Source: Candidatus Zipacnadia bacterium | Lineage (GTDB): Bacteria; Armatimonadota; Zipacnadia; Zipacnadales; JABUFB01 | Length of the DNA stretch: 40,336 nucleotides | Assembly (NCBI GenBank): GCA_029821745.1 | Contig: JALGSS010000003.1 | Span: 1 to 40,336 of the forward strand | Reading direction: 5' to 3' | In this document: one piece after another, positions 25,301 to 32,849 of the stretch | Position numbering within the stretch: the stretch's first letter is position 1 | Layout of the letters: the number at the start of each line of letters is the position of its first letter | Notes under the pieces: generated by a model | What the model was told of the DNA's origin: nothing | The model's input: the letters and a program-made list of their open reading frames with translations, nothing else | Database searches by the model: none | Position numbers and translations under genes: made by a program

Positions 25301-26791
25301 CTCGAAGCTGCGCGAGCAGGCGAACGGTCCCGCCCAGAAGCCCGCCAACCGGTTGCGCCACCAGATCAGGTCCACCTCGATCTCGCCCCGGTAGTACTTG
25401 TTCAGGTGCCGCCAGGCGTAGTAGAAGCCGCGCGCCGAGCGCGTGGCGTGGTTCTCGCGCGGGCTCCGCGAGGGACGGACCATGTCCTCGCCTTCGCTCG
25501 AGCGCATGATGCGCAGCATGTGGTTGACCACCTGCACGCGCTCATCGTCACTGAACACTCCGCAGGCCTCCATCAGGTCCCACGACTGCGACTGGGTGTT
25601 CCAGGTCAGGTGGATGCCGCGATCGGCTCCGAACAGGTCCTCGTCGCTCTCAGACGCCGCGGCGAGGATCGCCTCGCGGAAGGCCTGCGCGTGCTCCATG
25701 TCGCCGCTCTTAAGGTAACTGACCGCTGGGACCATCTGGCGCCGACCGCCGCCGCCACGCCAGGGCAGCGTGGACACTCCGCCCCAGCCCGGGCCGGTCT
25801 CGACCGTCAGCGGCAGATCATGCGGCGGCCCGGCCTTCTCAAGCGATTCCACCAGCGTCTCCAGTCCGGTCGCCAGGCCGGCCTCATCCGACGCCTCCAC
25901 TACTAGGTAGTTGCCGCCCGTGCCCAGGCAGTCATACAGCGGACGCAACGCGTATCCGCCCGCTCCCGGGAACCAGTTGTCCGCGAGGGAATACATGCGC
26001 AGGTAGAGCGCCTCGACCGCCTCGCTGTTGGCGAGGTTCCCCAGGATGATCAGGTCGCGGCCGTCGCCGAGCAGGTCGATCTCATCGTGCGCCAGGATGG
26101 GCGACGCCAGGCCCAGCCCGCGTAGGGCGGCCTGGAGTTCCCGCGCGTGCTCATCCGCGCCCGCCGCCGACACGATCGCGCACGCTCCCGGCTCGCCCAG
26201 GCGCAAGCCGCGGCGGATCGAGCGCGGCCGGGTGATCGGCTTGCGGTCGAAGACCGCCACGCGCATGTCGTCGAACCATGCCGTGCCGGTCGCGTGGTAC
26301 AAGCGCACGTTGACGCGCACCCCCTTCACCTCGGGTGTGAGCTGGCTGACGGTGATGTGCCTCGCCCAGTCGTGTGTGGCCACCTCGTCGCCCGCTCCGC
26401 CCACGACGTACATCCCGCTCTGCCCGATGCGCGCGCCGTTCTCGTCGGTGTGGTAGAAGCCGATGAAGGCCCCGCTGCCCCCGGTCACCTGCTCCAGCTT
26501 CGCCCACACTGAGAACATGAATTGGGTCTCGCCGGGCTCGGGGATCGGGATCATCTCCGAGGTCCAACCTCGCCTGCCGTCGCCCTCGAGCTGTTGGAGC
26601 TTTAGTGACCGCGCGCCGGAGTGCACCTCGTCCTCGGTCCAAGAGCCCATGCCCCCCTCGTTGCGCCAGTTGAGGGGTGCGGTGTCACCCTCCTCGGCGG
26701 CGGAGTTGAGGAGCAGGTTCCCAGGCTGCTGGGCGCAGACGGCGGTCGCGGCCAGCATCATCGCGGCGAGCAGCAGGCATGTGCGGGGCAT
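22346..26791 (-). CDS. Giant secreted CBM / lyase-like / FG-GAP (VCBS) protein, 1481 aa
   Basis: The signal peptide MPRTCLLLAAMMLAATAVCAQ is followed at about 25-190 by a carbohydrate-binding-module-like beta-sandwich (NLLLNSAAEEGDTAPLNW through GTAWFDDMRVAVF). The central 330-1000 region has the W, Y and H-rich helical character of an (alpha/alpha) toroid followed by beta-sheet layers, as in heparinase-like polysaccharide lyases (ENHATRSARGFYYAWRHLNK, MDGTAGGSHSYDD). The last 350 residues are FG-GAP/VCBS propeller repeats with calcium-loop signatures (DLDGDNDEELLVGSD, GDLDGDGN, DVDGDGHDD). It probably binds and cleaves an extracellular polysaccharide. I cannot place the central domain in a named lyase family, and catalytic residues are not identified. 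It is full length, with no lesion seen. Confidence 0.85.
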   Translation of the reverse strand: MPRTCLLLAAMMLAATAVCAQQPGNLLLNSAAEEGDTAPLNWRNEGGMGSWTEDEVHSGARSLKLQQLEGDGRRGWTSEMIPIPEPGETQFMFSVWAKLEQVTGGSGAFIGFYHTDENGARIGQSGMYVVGGAGDEVATHDWARHITVSQLTPEVKGVRVNVRLYHATGTAWFDDMRVAVFDRKPITRPRSIRRGLRLGEPGACAIVSAAGADEHARELQAALRGLGLASPILAHDEIDLLGDGRDLIILGNLANSEAVEALYLRMYSLADNWFPGAGGYALRPLYDCLGTGGNYLVVEASDEAGLATGLETLVESLEKAGPPHDLPLTVETGPGWGGVSTLPWRGGGGRRQMVPAVSYLKSGDMEHAQAFREAILAAASESDEDLFGADRGIHLTWNTQSQSWDLMEACGVFSDDERVQVVNHMLRIMRSSEGEDMVRPSRSPRENHATRSARGFYYAWRHLNKYYRGEIEVDLIWWRNRLAGFWAGPFACSRSFEDSLSQHGLGGSMDNTLDIAFQEPEWSEEFFASGRARQMGERCIAICNNMGQTVMLGDTSSGDHPTSIFSKLAWKLDDPRYLFMINQRQPLGTTTDEYLRGFDVGIAPAAPEDHFGLTVIPADDRFFHVSLHNTEGVDFARAFDKLTFREGFDPADEYLMMDGTAGGSHSYDDANTFGEFSANGRRWLCEIDIFNGPTMSFHNAVTIARGGLGESIPPQSAEVMRSSEGEGWAYTATRLPLYNGCDWTRHTLWQPNAWTFVLDEMVAREPGDYSFVDGWRSLGGPTLTTGLLECQQDEVRRHGYVWSAASLEDAVTDSSGKYYYNMRAFDALLCRTDEQGDWLEMTVSIENAGEYAMTVSTLDYTGRGIVRVSVDGEPFGEPIDLYRAGMPEVTARRLGTLELAAGEHKVRFTAVGRNERSDNYYMAIRELNLAPPSTAGDPIVRPNRFRLVFPENVPVSLDRDHETLGQYLPLNRHRDQYLNILEQSMNATLEPGQAACFQNLFYATKDPQRSVELRRLTDHATLIRSDGELAMVGAALEGTEAQAGAVQASGMMFLVSPTRVLLCQAAASVGGTDLAEGTCAHPEAVRAALQGAWDATSATGAEGRLPWAAAPPLSEAWTADLAASPLSVEMVHGGEGVRLAVGDLDGMVTTWDAAGQTASEMLTDGPVHALEAADLDGDNDEELLVGSDDEQVYALNADLSERWHDRIEFGKPIWPYWTLGSSKVRRIYADDITGDGIPEVLMGVGNMHLHCYDAAGEELWRYRTDHGICTTITTADFFGDGRNLVLAGNGLTSSAETLWILDAAGEVVKRYRNGSWCTALPAIAVGDLDGDGNLTAFGGNNRGDVRAWETDSEHTVPLWSNNLTRPIRSLTVLPGVVAVGSDSGYLCAFDQAGEKAWGMPLSSAITHTALVRDEGATPVLAAGCKDGQVFIVTPDGRLIGHHDLGARLRDMVVADVDGDGHDDIVAVTCEPNRLVVISLPG

Positions 26792-26905
26792 GGCGCACCT
26801 CTCGTGGTCCTTGGGCCAATCGAACTAACATTAGGAGAATTGCCCGCGGAAAGTGGGGAGTCCTCCACGAGTCAGTGTTGGGCCTCCTTCGTTCACAGCG
26901 CTCCC

Positions 26906-26956
26906 GGGTCTGACCCCCGAGTCCTGGTCCACCTGGAATGAGAGTGAATGAAGAGG
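26906..26956 (+). repeat. IS3-type left-end remnant (copy f)
   Basis: Begins GGGTCTGACCCC and continues CTGGTCCACCTGGAATGAGA. Its layout matches the copy at 16457. It lies in the 659-bp gap (26792-27450) behind the start of the 1481-aa gene. An AGCGCTCCCG/CGGGAGCGCT pair (26897-26906 and about 26991-27000) brackets it. Confidence 0.5.
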
Positions 26957-27018
26957 CATGGTGGCCCAAAAAGGACTGATGTCGATGAATCGGGAGCGCT
27001 ACCCGGATCAGCAGGTGA

Positions 27019-27111
27019 GATCGCCGCAGCCAACTCCCGGCACTCCTCGGTGGCCATCCAGTTGCGAAGTTCGTCCAACTGGGGGAGCCGCCAATTTGGC
27101 GAATACTGCAG
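27019..27111 (-). pseudogene. Scrap of the same large serine recombinase family (ELRNWM segment)
   Basis: The minus frame reads RLPQLDELRNWMATEECREL followed by AAAI. The same segment (YELRNWMSSEECREMAAAI) ends the recombinase fragment at 33797, and the DNA is also clearly similar. Only about 31 codons remain. Confidence 0.55.
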
Positions 27112-27138
27112 GCCGCCCTTCGTCCGAGGGGCGGCCTG
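27109..27138. other. 10-bp perfect hairpin at the edge of the recombinase scrap
   Basis: CAGGCCGCCC and GGGCGGCCTG flank a 10-nt loop. Homology to the 33.8-kb recombinase stops at this hairpin. No T-tract is present. It could be the end of an inserted element or an old terminator. Confidence 0.3.
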
Positions 27139-27274
27139 TCTGCATCTGCGTTGTGTGCTTGCCACGCCCCCCGCCGTGGATCAGGCTTCCCTCCGACCAC
27201 GCCACTTCGGGGAGTCAGGAGCCCAATGGCGCGGCAGACACCCCCATCGCCAATAGCAGGAAACGCGCCTCAAA

Positions 27275-27322
27275 GGCTGAACTCTGACGCTGCAGGTGGA
27301 CCAAAATCCGCGGTTCAGACCA
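27275..27322 (-). repeat. IS3-type left-end remnant (copy b)
   Basis: Read on the minus strand: TGGTCTGAACCGCGGATTTT, then GGTCCACCTGCAG and GTTCAGCC. It aligns along its length with copy a at 12963-13009. Confidence 0.5.
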
Positions 27323-27355
27323 CTGCGATCAGGGCAGGAATTCTGCCTCGCAGGA

Positions 27356-27399
27356 TGAACACTCCCATTGCGGGTGGCACTAAGACGGGGGCAAGACCA
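27356..27399 (-). repeat. IS3-type left-end remnant (copy c)
   Basis: On the minus strand it begins TGGTCTTGCCCCCGTCTTAG and continues TGCCACC. Its outer 30 bp are nearly identical to copy a at 12963-13009, and, as there, a solo right end follows 12-13 bp later. Confidence 0.5.
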
Positions 27400-27411
27400 A
27401 GAGGATGCGAG

Positions 27412-27450
27412 CACCACATAGAGACTGGTATCGTTCGTGGGGGCAGGTCA
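27412..27450 (+). repeat. Solo IS3-type right end fused to truncated orfA (copy 2)
   Basis: Carries CACCACATAGAGACTGGTAT and the terminal GTGGGGGCAGGTCA, identical to the true IS right end at 28457-28495 over almost its whole length. It ends exactly where the remaining orfA codons begin, which points to a deletion running from one IS end into a second copy. Confidence 0.7.
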
Positions 27451-27567
27451 GACCAGGCCAAACGGCTCAAAGAGTTGGAGAACGAAAACGCGCAACTCAA
27501 GAAGCTCGTTGCCAACCAAGCTCTGGACCTCGCGATTCTGAAAGAGACTGTTTCGGGAAATTACTGA
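27451..27567 (+). pseudogene. IS3-family orfA, C-terminal remnant
   Basis: Encodes the leucine-zipper end of OrfA (RLKELENENAQLKKLVANQA, then LAILKETVSGNY). OrfA normally has about 100 aa with an N-terminal DNA-binding helix-turn-helix; here that part is missing. The frame is open upstream only because it runs through the repeated right end. It overlaps orfB by 13 bp at the frameshift site. Confidence 0.85.
27555..27561 (+). promoter_or_regulatory. Slippery heptamer for -1 frameshifting, GGGAAAT
   Basis: In the OrfA frame the sequence is G GGA AAT TAC TGA, a perfect X XXY YYZ heptamer two codons before the stop. Slipping back one base gives GGG AAA TTA CTG, the frame of OrfB. IS3-family elements make their OrfAB transposase by such -1 frameshifting. 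Confidence 0.6.
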
Positions 27568-28466
27568 GCCCGGACAAGCTCCGGGCGGCGGTGGTATATG
27601 TACGTGAGGTGATGGGCGAGGACGTGGTCTCAGAGAGACGCGCCTGCAAAGTGTTGGGGCAGCCGCGCTCCACACAGCGACGCAAACGGGTCGTGCCCGA
27701 TCGCGAGGTGCGACTGCGGGCGCGGATCATAGAGTTGGCGACGCAGTATGGTCGCTATGGCTACCGGCGGATAACGGCCAAACTAAAGAGCGAGGGCTGG
27801 CGGGTCAACCACAAGCACGTTGAGCGCATCTGGCGCGAAGAGGGCCTGAAAGTGCCTCAGAAGCAGCCTAAGCGTCGTCGGCTGTGGCTCAACGACGGCT
27901 CCTGCGTACGGCTCAGGCCACGGCATCCCGGGCATGTGTGGAGTCACGACTTCGTGCTGCACCGCACACACGACGGCCGAGCTTTCCGTCTGCTGACGAT
28001 CATCGACGAGTACACGCGCGAGTGTCTGGTGATCGTGGTGGACAGGAAGCTCAGCAGCGACCAAGTGCTGGAGCAGCTGACGCATCTGTTTGCCCAGCGG
28101 GGCGCTCCGGGCCACATTCGCTCGGACAACGGCTCGGAGTTCACCGCCAAGAAGGTGCGTCAGTGGCTGGCCGATCTGAGTGTGAAGACGCTCTTTATCG
28201 AGCCCGGCAGTCCGTGGGAGAATGGCTACATAGAGTCATTCAACGGCAAGCTGCGCGACGAACTGCTTGACGGCGAGATCTTCGACACGCTGTTTGAGGC
28301 GCAGGTGCTTGTGGAGCGGTGGCGAAGGTACTACAACACGGTGAGGCCGCACAGCTCGTTGGGCTATCGCCCCCCGGCACCCGAGGCGCGACAGCCCTGG
28401 GCTTCGGGCCTCGCTCCGCTCGGCCCTGCGCCCAGGGCTGTGTTGGTCGGCCAAAGTACCACATAG
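27555..28466 (+). CDS. IS3-family transposase OrfB (DDE integrase-like)
   Basis: The catalytic transposase part of an IS3-family element, of the type with an N-terminal SERRACKVLGQPRST motif. A helical HTH_21-like region (YGRYGYRRITAKLKSEGW) is followed by the rve integrase core with catalytic residues in VWSHDFV, RSDNGSEF and ENGYIESFNGKLRDE, then the C-terminal RWRRYYNTVRPHSSLGY. The frame begins at the frameshift heptamer; the track start at 27405 runs into the repeated right end and is artificial. The stop at 28464-28466 lies inside the right terminal repeat. OrfB looks intact, but without a full OrfA it probably gives no active transposase. Confidence 0.9.
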   Translation, partial: GKLLSPDKLRAAVVYVREVMGEDVVSERRACKVLGQPRSTQRRKRVVPDREVRLRARIIELATQYGRYGYRRITAKLKSEGWRVNHKHVERIWREEGLKVPQKQPKRRRLWLNDGSCVRLRPRHPGHVWSHDFVLHRTHDGRAFRLLTIIDEYTRECLVIVVDRKLSSDQVLEQLTHLFAQRGAPGHIRSDNGSEFTAKKVRQWLADLSVKTLFIEPGSPWENGYIESFNGKLRDELLDGEIFDTLFEAQVLVERWRRYYNTVRPHSSLGYRPPAPEARQPWASGLAPLGPAPRAVLVGQSTT

Positions 28467-28495
28467 AGACTGGTATCGTTCGTGGGGGCAGGTCA
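28449..28495 (+). repeat. Right terminal repeat of the IS3-family element (copy 3)
   Basis: This is the only copy still joined to a transposase gene. It spans GGCCAAAGTACCACATAGAG through GTGGGGGCAGGTCA and contains the orfB stop codon. On the other strand it starts TGACCTGCCCCC, a typical IS3-family terminus. Confidence 0.75.
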
Positions 28496-28497
28496 CA

Positions 28498-28728
28498 CTC
28501 AAGGCCGAGAAGTGGGATGACGCGCGCAAGTATCTCGCAGAAGCCTGCGAGTGCATCCCGGATCAACGCGCAGCTTGGCTGGCGCTCGGACACGCTTGCG
28601 CACGCGGCGGGTACTGCGAGGAGGCCGTCAACGTCTACAATGTCTACCTCGCGGCGTGGCCGGAGGCGGCCGACGCTCGCGAAGTAGAAGCCTTCTTGCT
28701 GGAACTCCAGGAGCGCCTGGACCCGTGA
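28498..28728 (+). pseudogene. TPR-protein C-terminal fragment
   Basis: Begins right after the IS right end and encodes 76 residues with TPR character: WDDARKYLAEACECIPDQRA, then AWLALGHACARGGYCEEAV and a closing helix ending LLELQERLDP. There is no start codon or ribosome-binding site. The IS end evidently cut off the N-terminal part. Its original role is unknown; TPR units usually mediate protein contacts. Confidence 0.7.
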
Positions 28729-28834
28729 AGCCCTCAGGCCGAGGTCTTGCGGTTCCCGTCACGGCAAACGCCACAGGCCGGCCACGGGCCAGTCTGGCGC
28801 ATGCTAGGTGTTGAGCGGCGCGGCTGCGTGGACC

Positions 28835-28881
28835 CACCAAAGTACCGCATAGGGAGTGGTAGCGTTCGTGGGGGCAGGTCA
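28835..28881 (+). repeat. Solo IS3-type right end (copy 4, diverged)
   Basis: Matches copy 3 with a few changes (CACCAAAGTACCGCATAGGG, then GTGGGGGCAGGTCA). The 106 bp between the TPR stop and this copy contain nothing recognisable. Another gene fragment starts directly after it. Confidence 0.65.
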
Positions 28882-29038
28882 CTCAGCCACCCGTTTGTGT
28901 TCTTCCTCGCGCTCTACGGGACGGAGGGCTCGATACGGGTGATGAACCTCAACTACGCCGACCCCGAGGCGCTGCGGGTGGTCATCTCGACCGACGCGGA
29001 CGGCGCGGGCTGGCAGGACATGCCGATGGAGAGATGCC
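28882..29038 (+). pseudogene. Fragment of an unidentified secreted-type protein
   Basis: After the solo right end one frame reads HPFVFFLALYGTEGSIRVMN, then LNYADPEALRVVISTDADGA. It looks like true beta-rich protein, with no start codon. The frame has no stop before the next gene begins and only ends at 29262 after apparent shadow sequence. I treat it as a 5'-truncated fragment of a gene that lost its front to the IS end. The family is not recognised. Confidence 0.4.
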
Positions 29039-32000
29039 ATGGGGAAGCGCGCAATCGGGCGGATCGGCGGGCTGACACTCGCGCTCTTTGTCCTGCAGGG
29101 GGTGTCGCTGATGCAGCCGGCACAGGCCGCCGGGCGTGTGGCGCTGCAGGTGCTCGAGCCCGAGCAGCGCCAGGGCGTCGTCCACGATGTGCCCGTCAGC
29201 GTCGGCCTCGTCTTCCCCAAGGGCGAGCTGAGCGAAGTCCCCGGCGGGCGGCTGGTCGATGACCTCGGCAACGCCGTCCCCTTCGAGGCCGAGGCCACCG
29301 GCTGGTGGAACCCCGAGCGCTCGCAGGTCAAGTGGCTGCTGCTGCACTTCCGCGCCAGCGGCGACCGGCAGTACTTCTTCGAGCCAGGCCCCGTCGCCCC
29401 CGCACCGCCAGGCGAGCCCATCGCCGTCCGCGATGGCGACGCGATCGTCGTGTCCACCGGCCCGCTTGAGGTGCGGCTGGCCCCGGGCACTCGCCTCTTC
29501 GACGGGGTCAGCCTCAACGGCGCCCCCATGCTGCGGGGGGATGGCCCGGAGTTCACGCTGGTGGCCGACGACGGCGCGGCCCAGACCCCGGGCGCGCTGG
29601 GTGACTGGACGCTGGACCTGGAGGAGGCCACGCCCTACCGCGCCACGGTCAAGGCCACCGGGCAGTATCTGCTGCCGGACGGCAGCCCGCTGGCCCGACT
29701 GGAGCTGCGCTACCAGTTCTTCCAGGGCGAGAGCTTCGTGCGCGTCTACCACACGCTGACCTGGATGGTCCAGGACCCCGCCGTGGGAGCGAGCGAGATC
29801 AGCCTGCGCATCCAGCCGGATCTGGGTCTGCTGCGAACGCTGATCGGGCTCTCGGACTGGGGCGGCGAGACGCTCGACGTGGAGGCGCCGGACGGGGGCG
29901 TCTACGCGCATCAGGATGACGTGGAGCACTTCACCGTCATGGCGGGCCAGGCCGAGGCGCACGAGGGCCGCCACCTCGGCGGTTGGGTGGCGGCCGAGGG
30001 CGCGAACGGGCGCGGCGTGGCGCTGATCGTGCGCGAGCCGTGGCAGATGTTCCCGCTGGCCTTCGACGTGAGCGCCGACGGGCTCGCGGTCGAACTGTGG
30101 CCCTCGCGCGGCAAGCGCATGGGCTTCTCCCTCAACGACATCATGCCCGACAGCTTCTACTTCGGCAAGCACTGGAACCGCTTCAAGTGGATCGACGATG
30201 AGGCGCACTTCGTCCACGAGTACACCACGAACCCGCACTTCATGCACACCGCCGAGGGGGCCGCGCGCACCCACGAGCTGGTGGTGCATTTCTATGACCG
30301 CGCCTCCGAGCGCCGGCCCGCGCAGCTCAACTCGCTGACCCAGCACCCGGTGGCGGTGCGGCAGGACCCGGCAGACGCCATGCGCGTGCCCTTCCTGGGG
30401 CTCGACATCGGTCCGGCGGATGTCGAGGGCTACCCCGAGTTCGAGCGCGCCATCGAGCAGGTCGGGCGCATGTCCGTGGGGCGCTGGGCGGACATGCATG
30501 ACTACGGGCTGTGGCGCTACGGGATGATGCGCTGGGGCGCGACGGGGGTCTCCTACCGCTGGATGGACGGGCACCAGTACAGCCTCCAGGTGATCCCGTG
30601 GCTGCTCTACATGCGCGGCGGCGACCGGGACTGGCTGGAGGAGGCGGAGGCGACCGCGCGCTTCGCAATGGACGTGAGCACCAACCACTACAACACGGGG
30701 GGCAAGGAGACGGGCTACCAGTCCAACGCGTCGGGCATGCCCTTCCCCTGGCACCGGCATCACCTGGGCAAGCACACCAAGGCGCACTTCCTGGCCTACT
30801 ACTACCACCTCACCGGCTACCGGCGAGCCAAGGAGGTCCTCGACGAGGTCATCGCGGGCGCGAAGGCCGAGGCCCTGGCCGTCGACCTGACCCAGGCGGA
30901 CCCGCTCACCGTCCGCAGTTGGGGGCGCGAGCTGTACAACGTCAGCCAGTTCTGGGCCAACGCCTACGAGGAGACCTGGGACCCTGAGATCAAGGACCTC
31001 GCACGCGAGTGGGCGGACCTGACCGTCAACCGTGAGTACAACGCCGAGCTGCGCGCCTTCCGCACCCCCGCCCTCTACGTGTACGACGGCCTCATCCCCC
31101 AGCAGCTTCTGTGGGACGACGGGACCCTCAAGCCCACGATGCTCGAGCAACTGGCAGCGGCGGGCTACCCGGAGCTGAAGGACGGTGGGGTCTGCCGCGT
31201 CGAGGACGCCATCGCCTGCGGCTGGGCCCATGACCAGACCGGCGATGAGCGCTTCGCGCAGGTGGGCTGGGACATAGCCCGCACGCTGGCGGACGTGGTG
31301 CCGATGCACGACTGGGCCTCGTCGGAGGCGCCGAGGTATCCCTACCACGGCCACCAGTTCTACCGCCACTTCCTCATGCCGATCCTGGTCGGCTACTCGC
31401 TGGGCGCGCGCGAGGGGATGACAGAGGCCGACCCCTACGCCATGCGCGACACCTTCGTTTCGCTCCCCCCGGCGGGCGCGGGACTGGTGCAGGGAGAGAT
31501 CGCGCTGCGCCCCCGCCGGGACGGCGACCTGGCCGTCCGCATCGTCATGGTCGGACGCTGGGAGACCCAGTGCGAAGAGGTGCAGGCCACGGTGCTCGAT
31601 TCGGACGGGGCCGAGGTCGCCCGGCTCACGCTGCCGGAGACCGAGCGGCCGGAGGTCACCGACCGCCACTACCCGACGGACTTCCACATGACGCAGCAGG
31701 GCGAGGTCGTGATCCCCGCCGCCAGGCAGGGCGCGACGTACTCCCTGCGGCTCGACTGCGCGGACACGGACGGCCCCATGGCGCTGGTGCTCGCCGACGC
31801 GGACCTCGTGCACCAGATCCCCGAGGGCGTCCAGGTGGAGTTCTACAACCGGGCAGGGCAGTACCACGTCGGCGCTCGAGTGTTCACGCGCACGACCGCC
31901 GACGAGGTGACCGTCATCAACACGCAGGGCAAGCCCTACTGTATCCGGGACGCAGGGACCGGCGAGGTGTTGTTCCGCTCGAAACTGGATGAGCCGCTGA

Positions 32001-32149
32001 AGATCACGCACGACCTGGGCGCGGACCGCGCGATCCAGATCACGTCTCAGGGGCGGGTGGACGGCAAGCGCTTCGAGGGCCTGTCGCCGTGGCTGTCGCC
32101 GACACGCGAGGGCTGGTTCGACCCGGACGCACAGCCGCAAGACGAGTGA
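29039..32149 (+). CDS. Secreted PcRGLX/YetA-like (PL26-type) putative exo-rhamnogalacturonan lyase
   Basis: Starts at 29039 with GGAGAG upstream and a signal peptide (IGGLTLALFVLQGVSLMQPA). Residues 35-135 match the RIFT-barrel N-terminal domain of PcRGLX/YetA proteins: VSVGLVFPKGELSEVPGGRL, then QVKWLLLHF. Residues 140-760 contain a beta-sandwich followed by an (alpha/alpha) barrel with many W, Y and H positions (FYFGKHWNRFKWIDDEAHF, ETGYQSNASGMPFPWHRHH). The C-terminus is a beta domain. Known members remove disaccharides from rhamnogalacturonan I backbones by beta-elimination. At 1036 aa it is complete. A broken CBM gene follows 28 bp later on the same strand, so this was probably an operon for pectin-like glycans. 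The activity is inferred. Confidence 0.7.
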   Translation: MGKRAIGRIGGLTLALFVLQGVSLMQPAQAAGRVALQVLEPEQRQGVVHDVPVSVGLVFPKGELSEVPGGRLVDDLGNAVPFEAEATGWWNPERSQVKWLLLHFRASGDRQYFFEPGPVAPAPPGEPIAVRDGDAIVVSTGPLEVRLAPGTRLFDGVSLNGAPMLRGDGPEFTLVADDGAAQTPGALGDWTLDLEEATPYRATVKATGQYLLPDGSPLARLELRYQFFQGESFVRVYHTLTWMVQDPAVGASEISLRIQPDLGLLRTLIGLSDWGGETLDVEAPDGGVYAHQDDVEHFTVMAGQAEAHEGRHLGGWVAAEGANGRGVALIVREPWQMFPLAFDVSADGLAVELWPSRGKRMGFSLNDIMPDSFYFGKHWNRFKWIDDEAHFVHEYTTNPHFMHTAEGAARTHELVVHFYDRASERRPAQLNSLTQHPVAVRQDPADAMRVPFLGLDIGPADVEGYPEFERAIEQVGRMSVGRWADMHDYGLWRYGMMRWGATGVSYRWMDGHQYSLQVIPWLLYMRGGDRDWLEEAEATARFAMDVSTNHYNTGGKETGYQSNASGMPFPWHRHHLGKHTKAHFLAYYYHLTGYRRAKEVLDEVIAGAKAEALAVDLTQADPLTVRSWGRELYNVSQFWANAYEETWDPEIKDLAREWADLTVNREYNAELRAFRTPALYVYDGLIPQQLLWDDGTLKPTMLEQLAAAGYPELKDGGVCRVEDAIACGWAHDQTGDERFAQVGWDIARTLADVVPMHDWASSEAPRYPYHGHQFYRHFLMPILVGYSLGAREGMTEADPYAMRDTFVSLPPAGAGLVQGEIALRPRRDGDLAVRIVMVGRWETQCEEVQATVLDSDGAEVARLTLPETERPEVTDRHYPTDFHMTQQGEVVIPAARQGATYSLRLDCADTDGPMALVLADADLVHQIPEGVQVEFYNRAGQYHVGARVFTRTTADEVTVINTQGKPYCIRDAGTGEVLFRSKLDEPLKITHDLGADRAIQITSQGRVDGKRFEGLSPWLSPTREGWFDPDAQPQDE

Positions 32150-32176
32150 CCCACCGTCAGAGGGAGGTCCGCCCAC

Positions 32177-32377
32177 ATGCCATCATGTCTTGTCCGGCGC
32201 GGACTTGTGCTTGCCGCGCTGTCGCTGCTGGCGACTGCAGGGGCAGTCGCCGACGGTCCGGCCAACGCGCTGCCCAACCCCGGGTTCGAGGACGGCGTCG
32301 CGCACTGGACTATCGATGAGGACACGTCACGAGTGACCGCCGACGCCGCGCGCTCCGCCGTGATCATTGGCAGCTGA
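32177..32377 (+). pseudogene. 5' fragment of a secreted CBM-containing gene
   Basis: AGGGAGG precedes the ATG at 32177, which opens a signal peptide (VLAALSLLATAGAVA) and then the first strands of a carbohydrate-binding module (NALPNPGFEDGVAHW). After about 60 codons the protein sense is lost and a stop follows at 32375-32377. The break coincides with the left edge of the repeat-containing element, so the gene was probably disrupted by its insertion. I find no matching 3' part in the window. Confidence 0.7.
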
Positions 32378-32387
32378 TAGAGAGGAC

Positions 32388-32460
32388 TAGCCCAGCGACG
32401 GGGCCTTGCCCTGGTCGCTGAAACGCGTTCTGGGGGACCGAGTTGCGCAAGGCAATCTAG
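32388..32460 (+). repeat. Structured direct repeat, copy A
   Basis: Shares TAGCCCAGCGACGGG, GTCGCTG, GTTCT, GGGGGAC and GCAAGGCA in order with copy B at 32954. It folds as CAGCGAC/GTCGCTG with an inner GGGC/GCCC stem and a CTT loop. It starts 10 bp after the stop that closes the truncated CBM gene. Confidence 0.65.
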
Positions 32461-32716
32461 GAGGAAGGGCTCTAGGTGACCTTGGGATCGTCAAGGCGAT
32501 CCGGAGAAGGGCCGAGACCATGTCCAGCGACTCAGTCAGCGCCAGAGATGCCGGTCCTGCGGACCGCTGTCGCTCGAGTTGGCGCGCCATCCGGCGACCG
32601 CGGTCAGCAATTCTGGCCGTCGCGACGGACCCTTGCTTGTGCGCTCGGATGGGCCATCCCCAACACGATGCCGCACGGCGCCAAGCGCTGTCGGGAGGTC
32701 CGCTCAGCGCCTCGTA

Positions 32717-32748
32717 TCCGTACTCTGAGAAAACTTCCCGTACTCTGG
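32717..32748 (+). repeat. Two tandem CCGTACTCTG boxes, 20-bp period
   Basis: CCGTACTCTG at 32718 and again at 32738, each followed by GAAAA within a few bases. A 20-bp period puts them on the same face of the helix, as in iterons or tandem protein sites. The ORF crossing this region (32406-32828) has no recognisable protein pattern, so I do not call it a gene. Confidence 0.35.
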
Positions 32749-32849
32749 AAAATGGCAAGATGATTTGGGGCGCCCATAGGTATATGATTATGACACCCAG
32801 CCCGGAAGAACGAAGATGCGAGTACTAGCGGGAAGGTAGCGAAGGCCTA

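Larger units (their letters stand above)
27451..28495 (+). mobile_element. Truncated IS3-family insertion sequence
   Basis: Contains the last 38 codons of orfA, a -1 frameshift signal, a full orfB and the right terminal repeat, ending GGGGGCAGGTCA at 28495. The left end and the N-terminal helix-turn-helix of OrfA are gone and replaced by a solo right end. The element should be unable to transpose by itself. Its right end interrupts a TPR gene. Confidence 0.85.

Noticed and set aside
24554-25906. 450-aa plus-strand ORF opposite the 1481-aa gene
   Set aside because: Composition is that of a shadow frame; the minus-strand protein is continuous and has clear domains.
27451-28495. A complete, active IS3-family element
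   Set aside because: The left end and the first part of orfA are missing, so a full OrfAB transposase cannot be made from it.
28982-32176. 1064-aa minus-strand ORF opposite the PL26-like gene
   Set aside because: It mirrors a high-GC coding gene. The plus-strand protein has a signal peptide and family motifs; the minus product is low in complexity and rich in R, A, V and H.
32406-32828. 140-aa ORF between the structured repeats
   Set aside because: It starts inside the repeat hairpin, has no recognisable protein pattern and ends in scrambled sequence; the region is better explained as structured or regulatory DNA.
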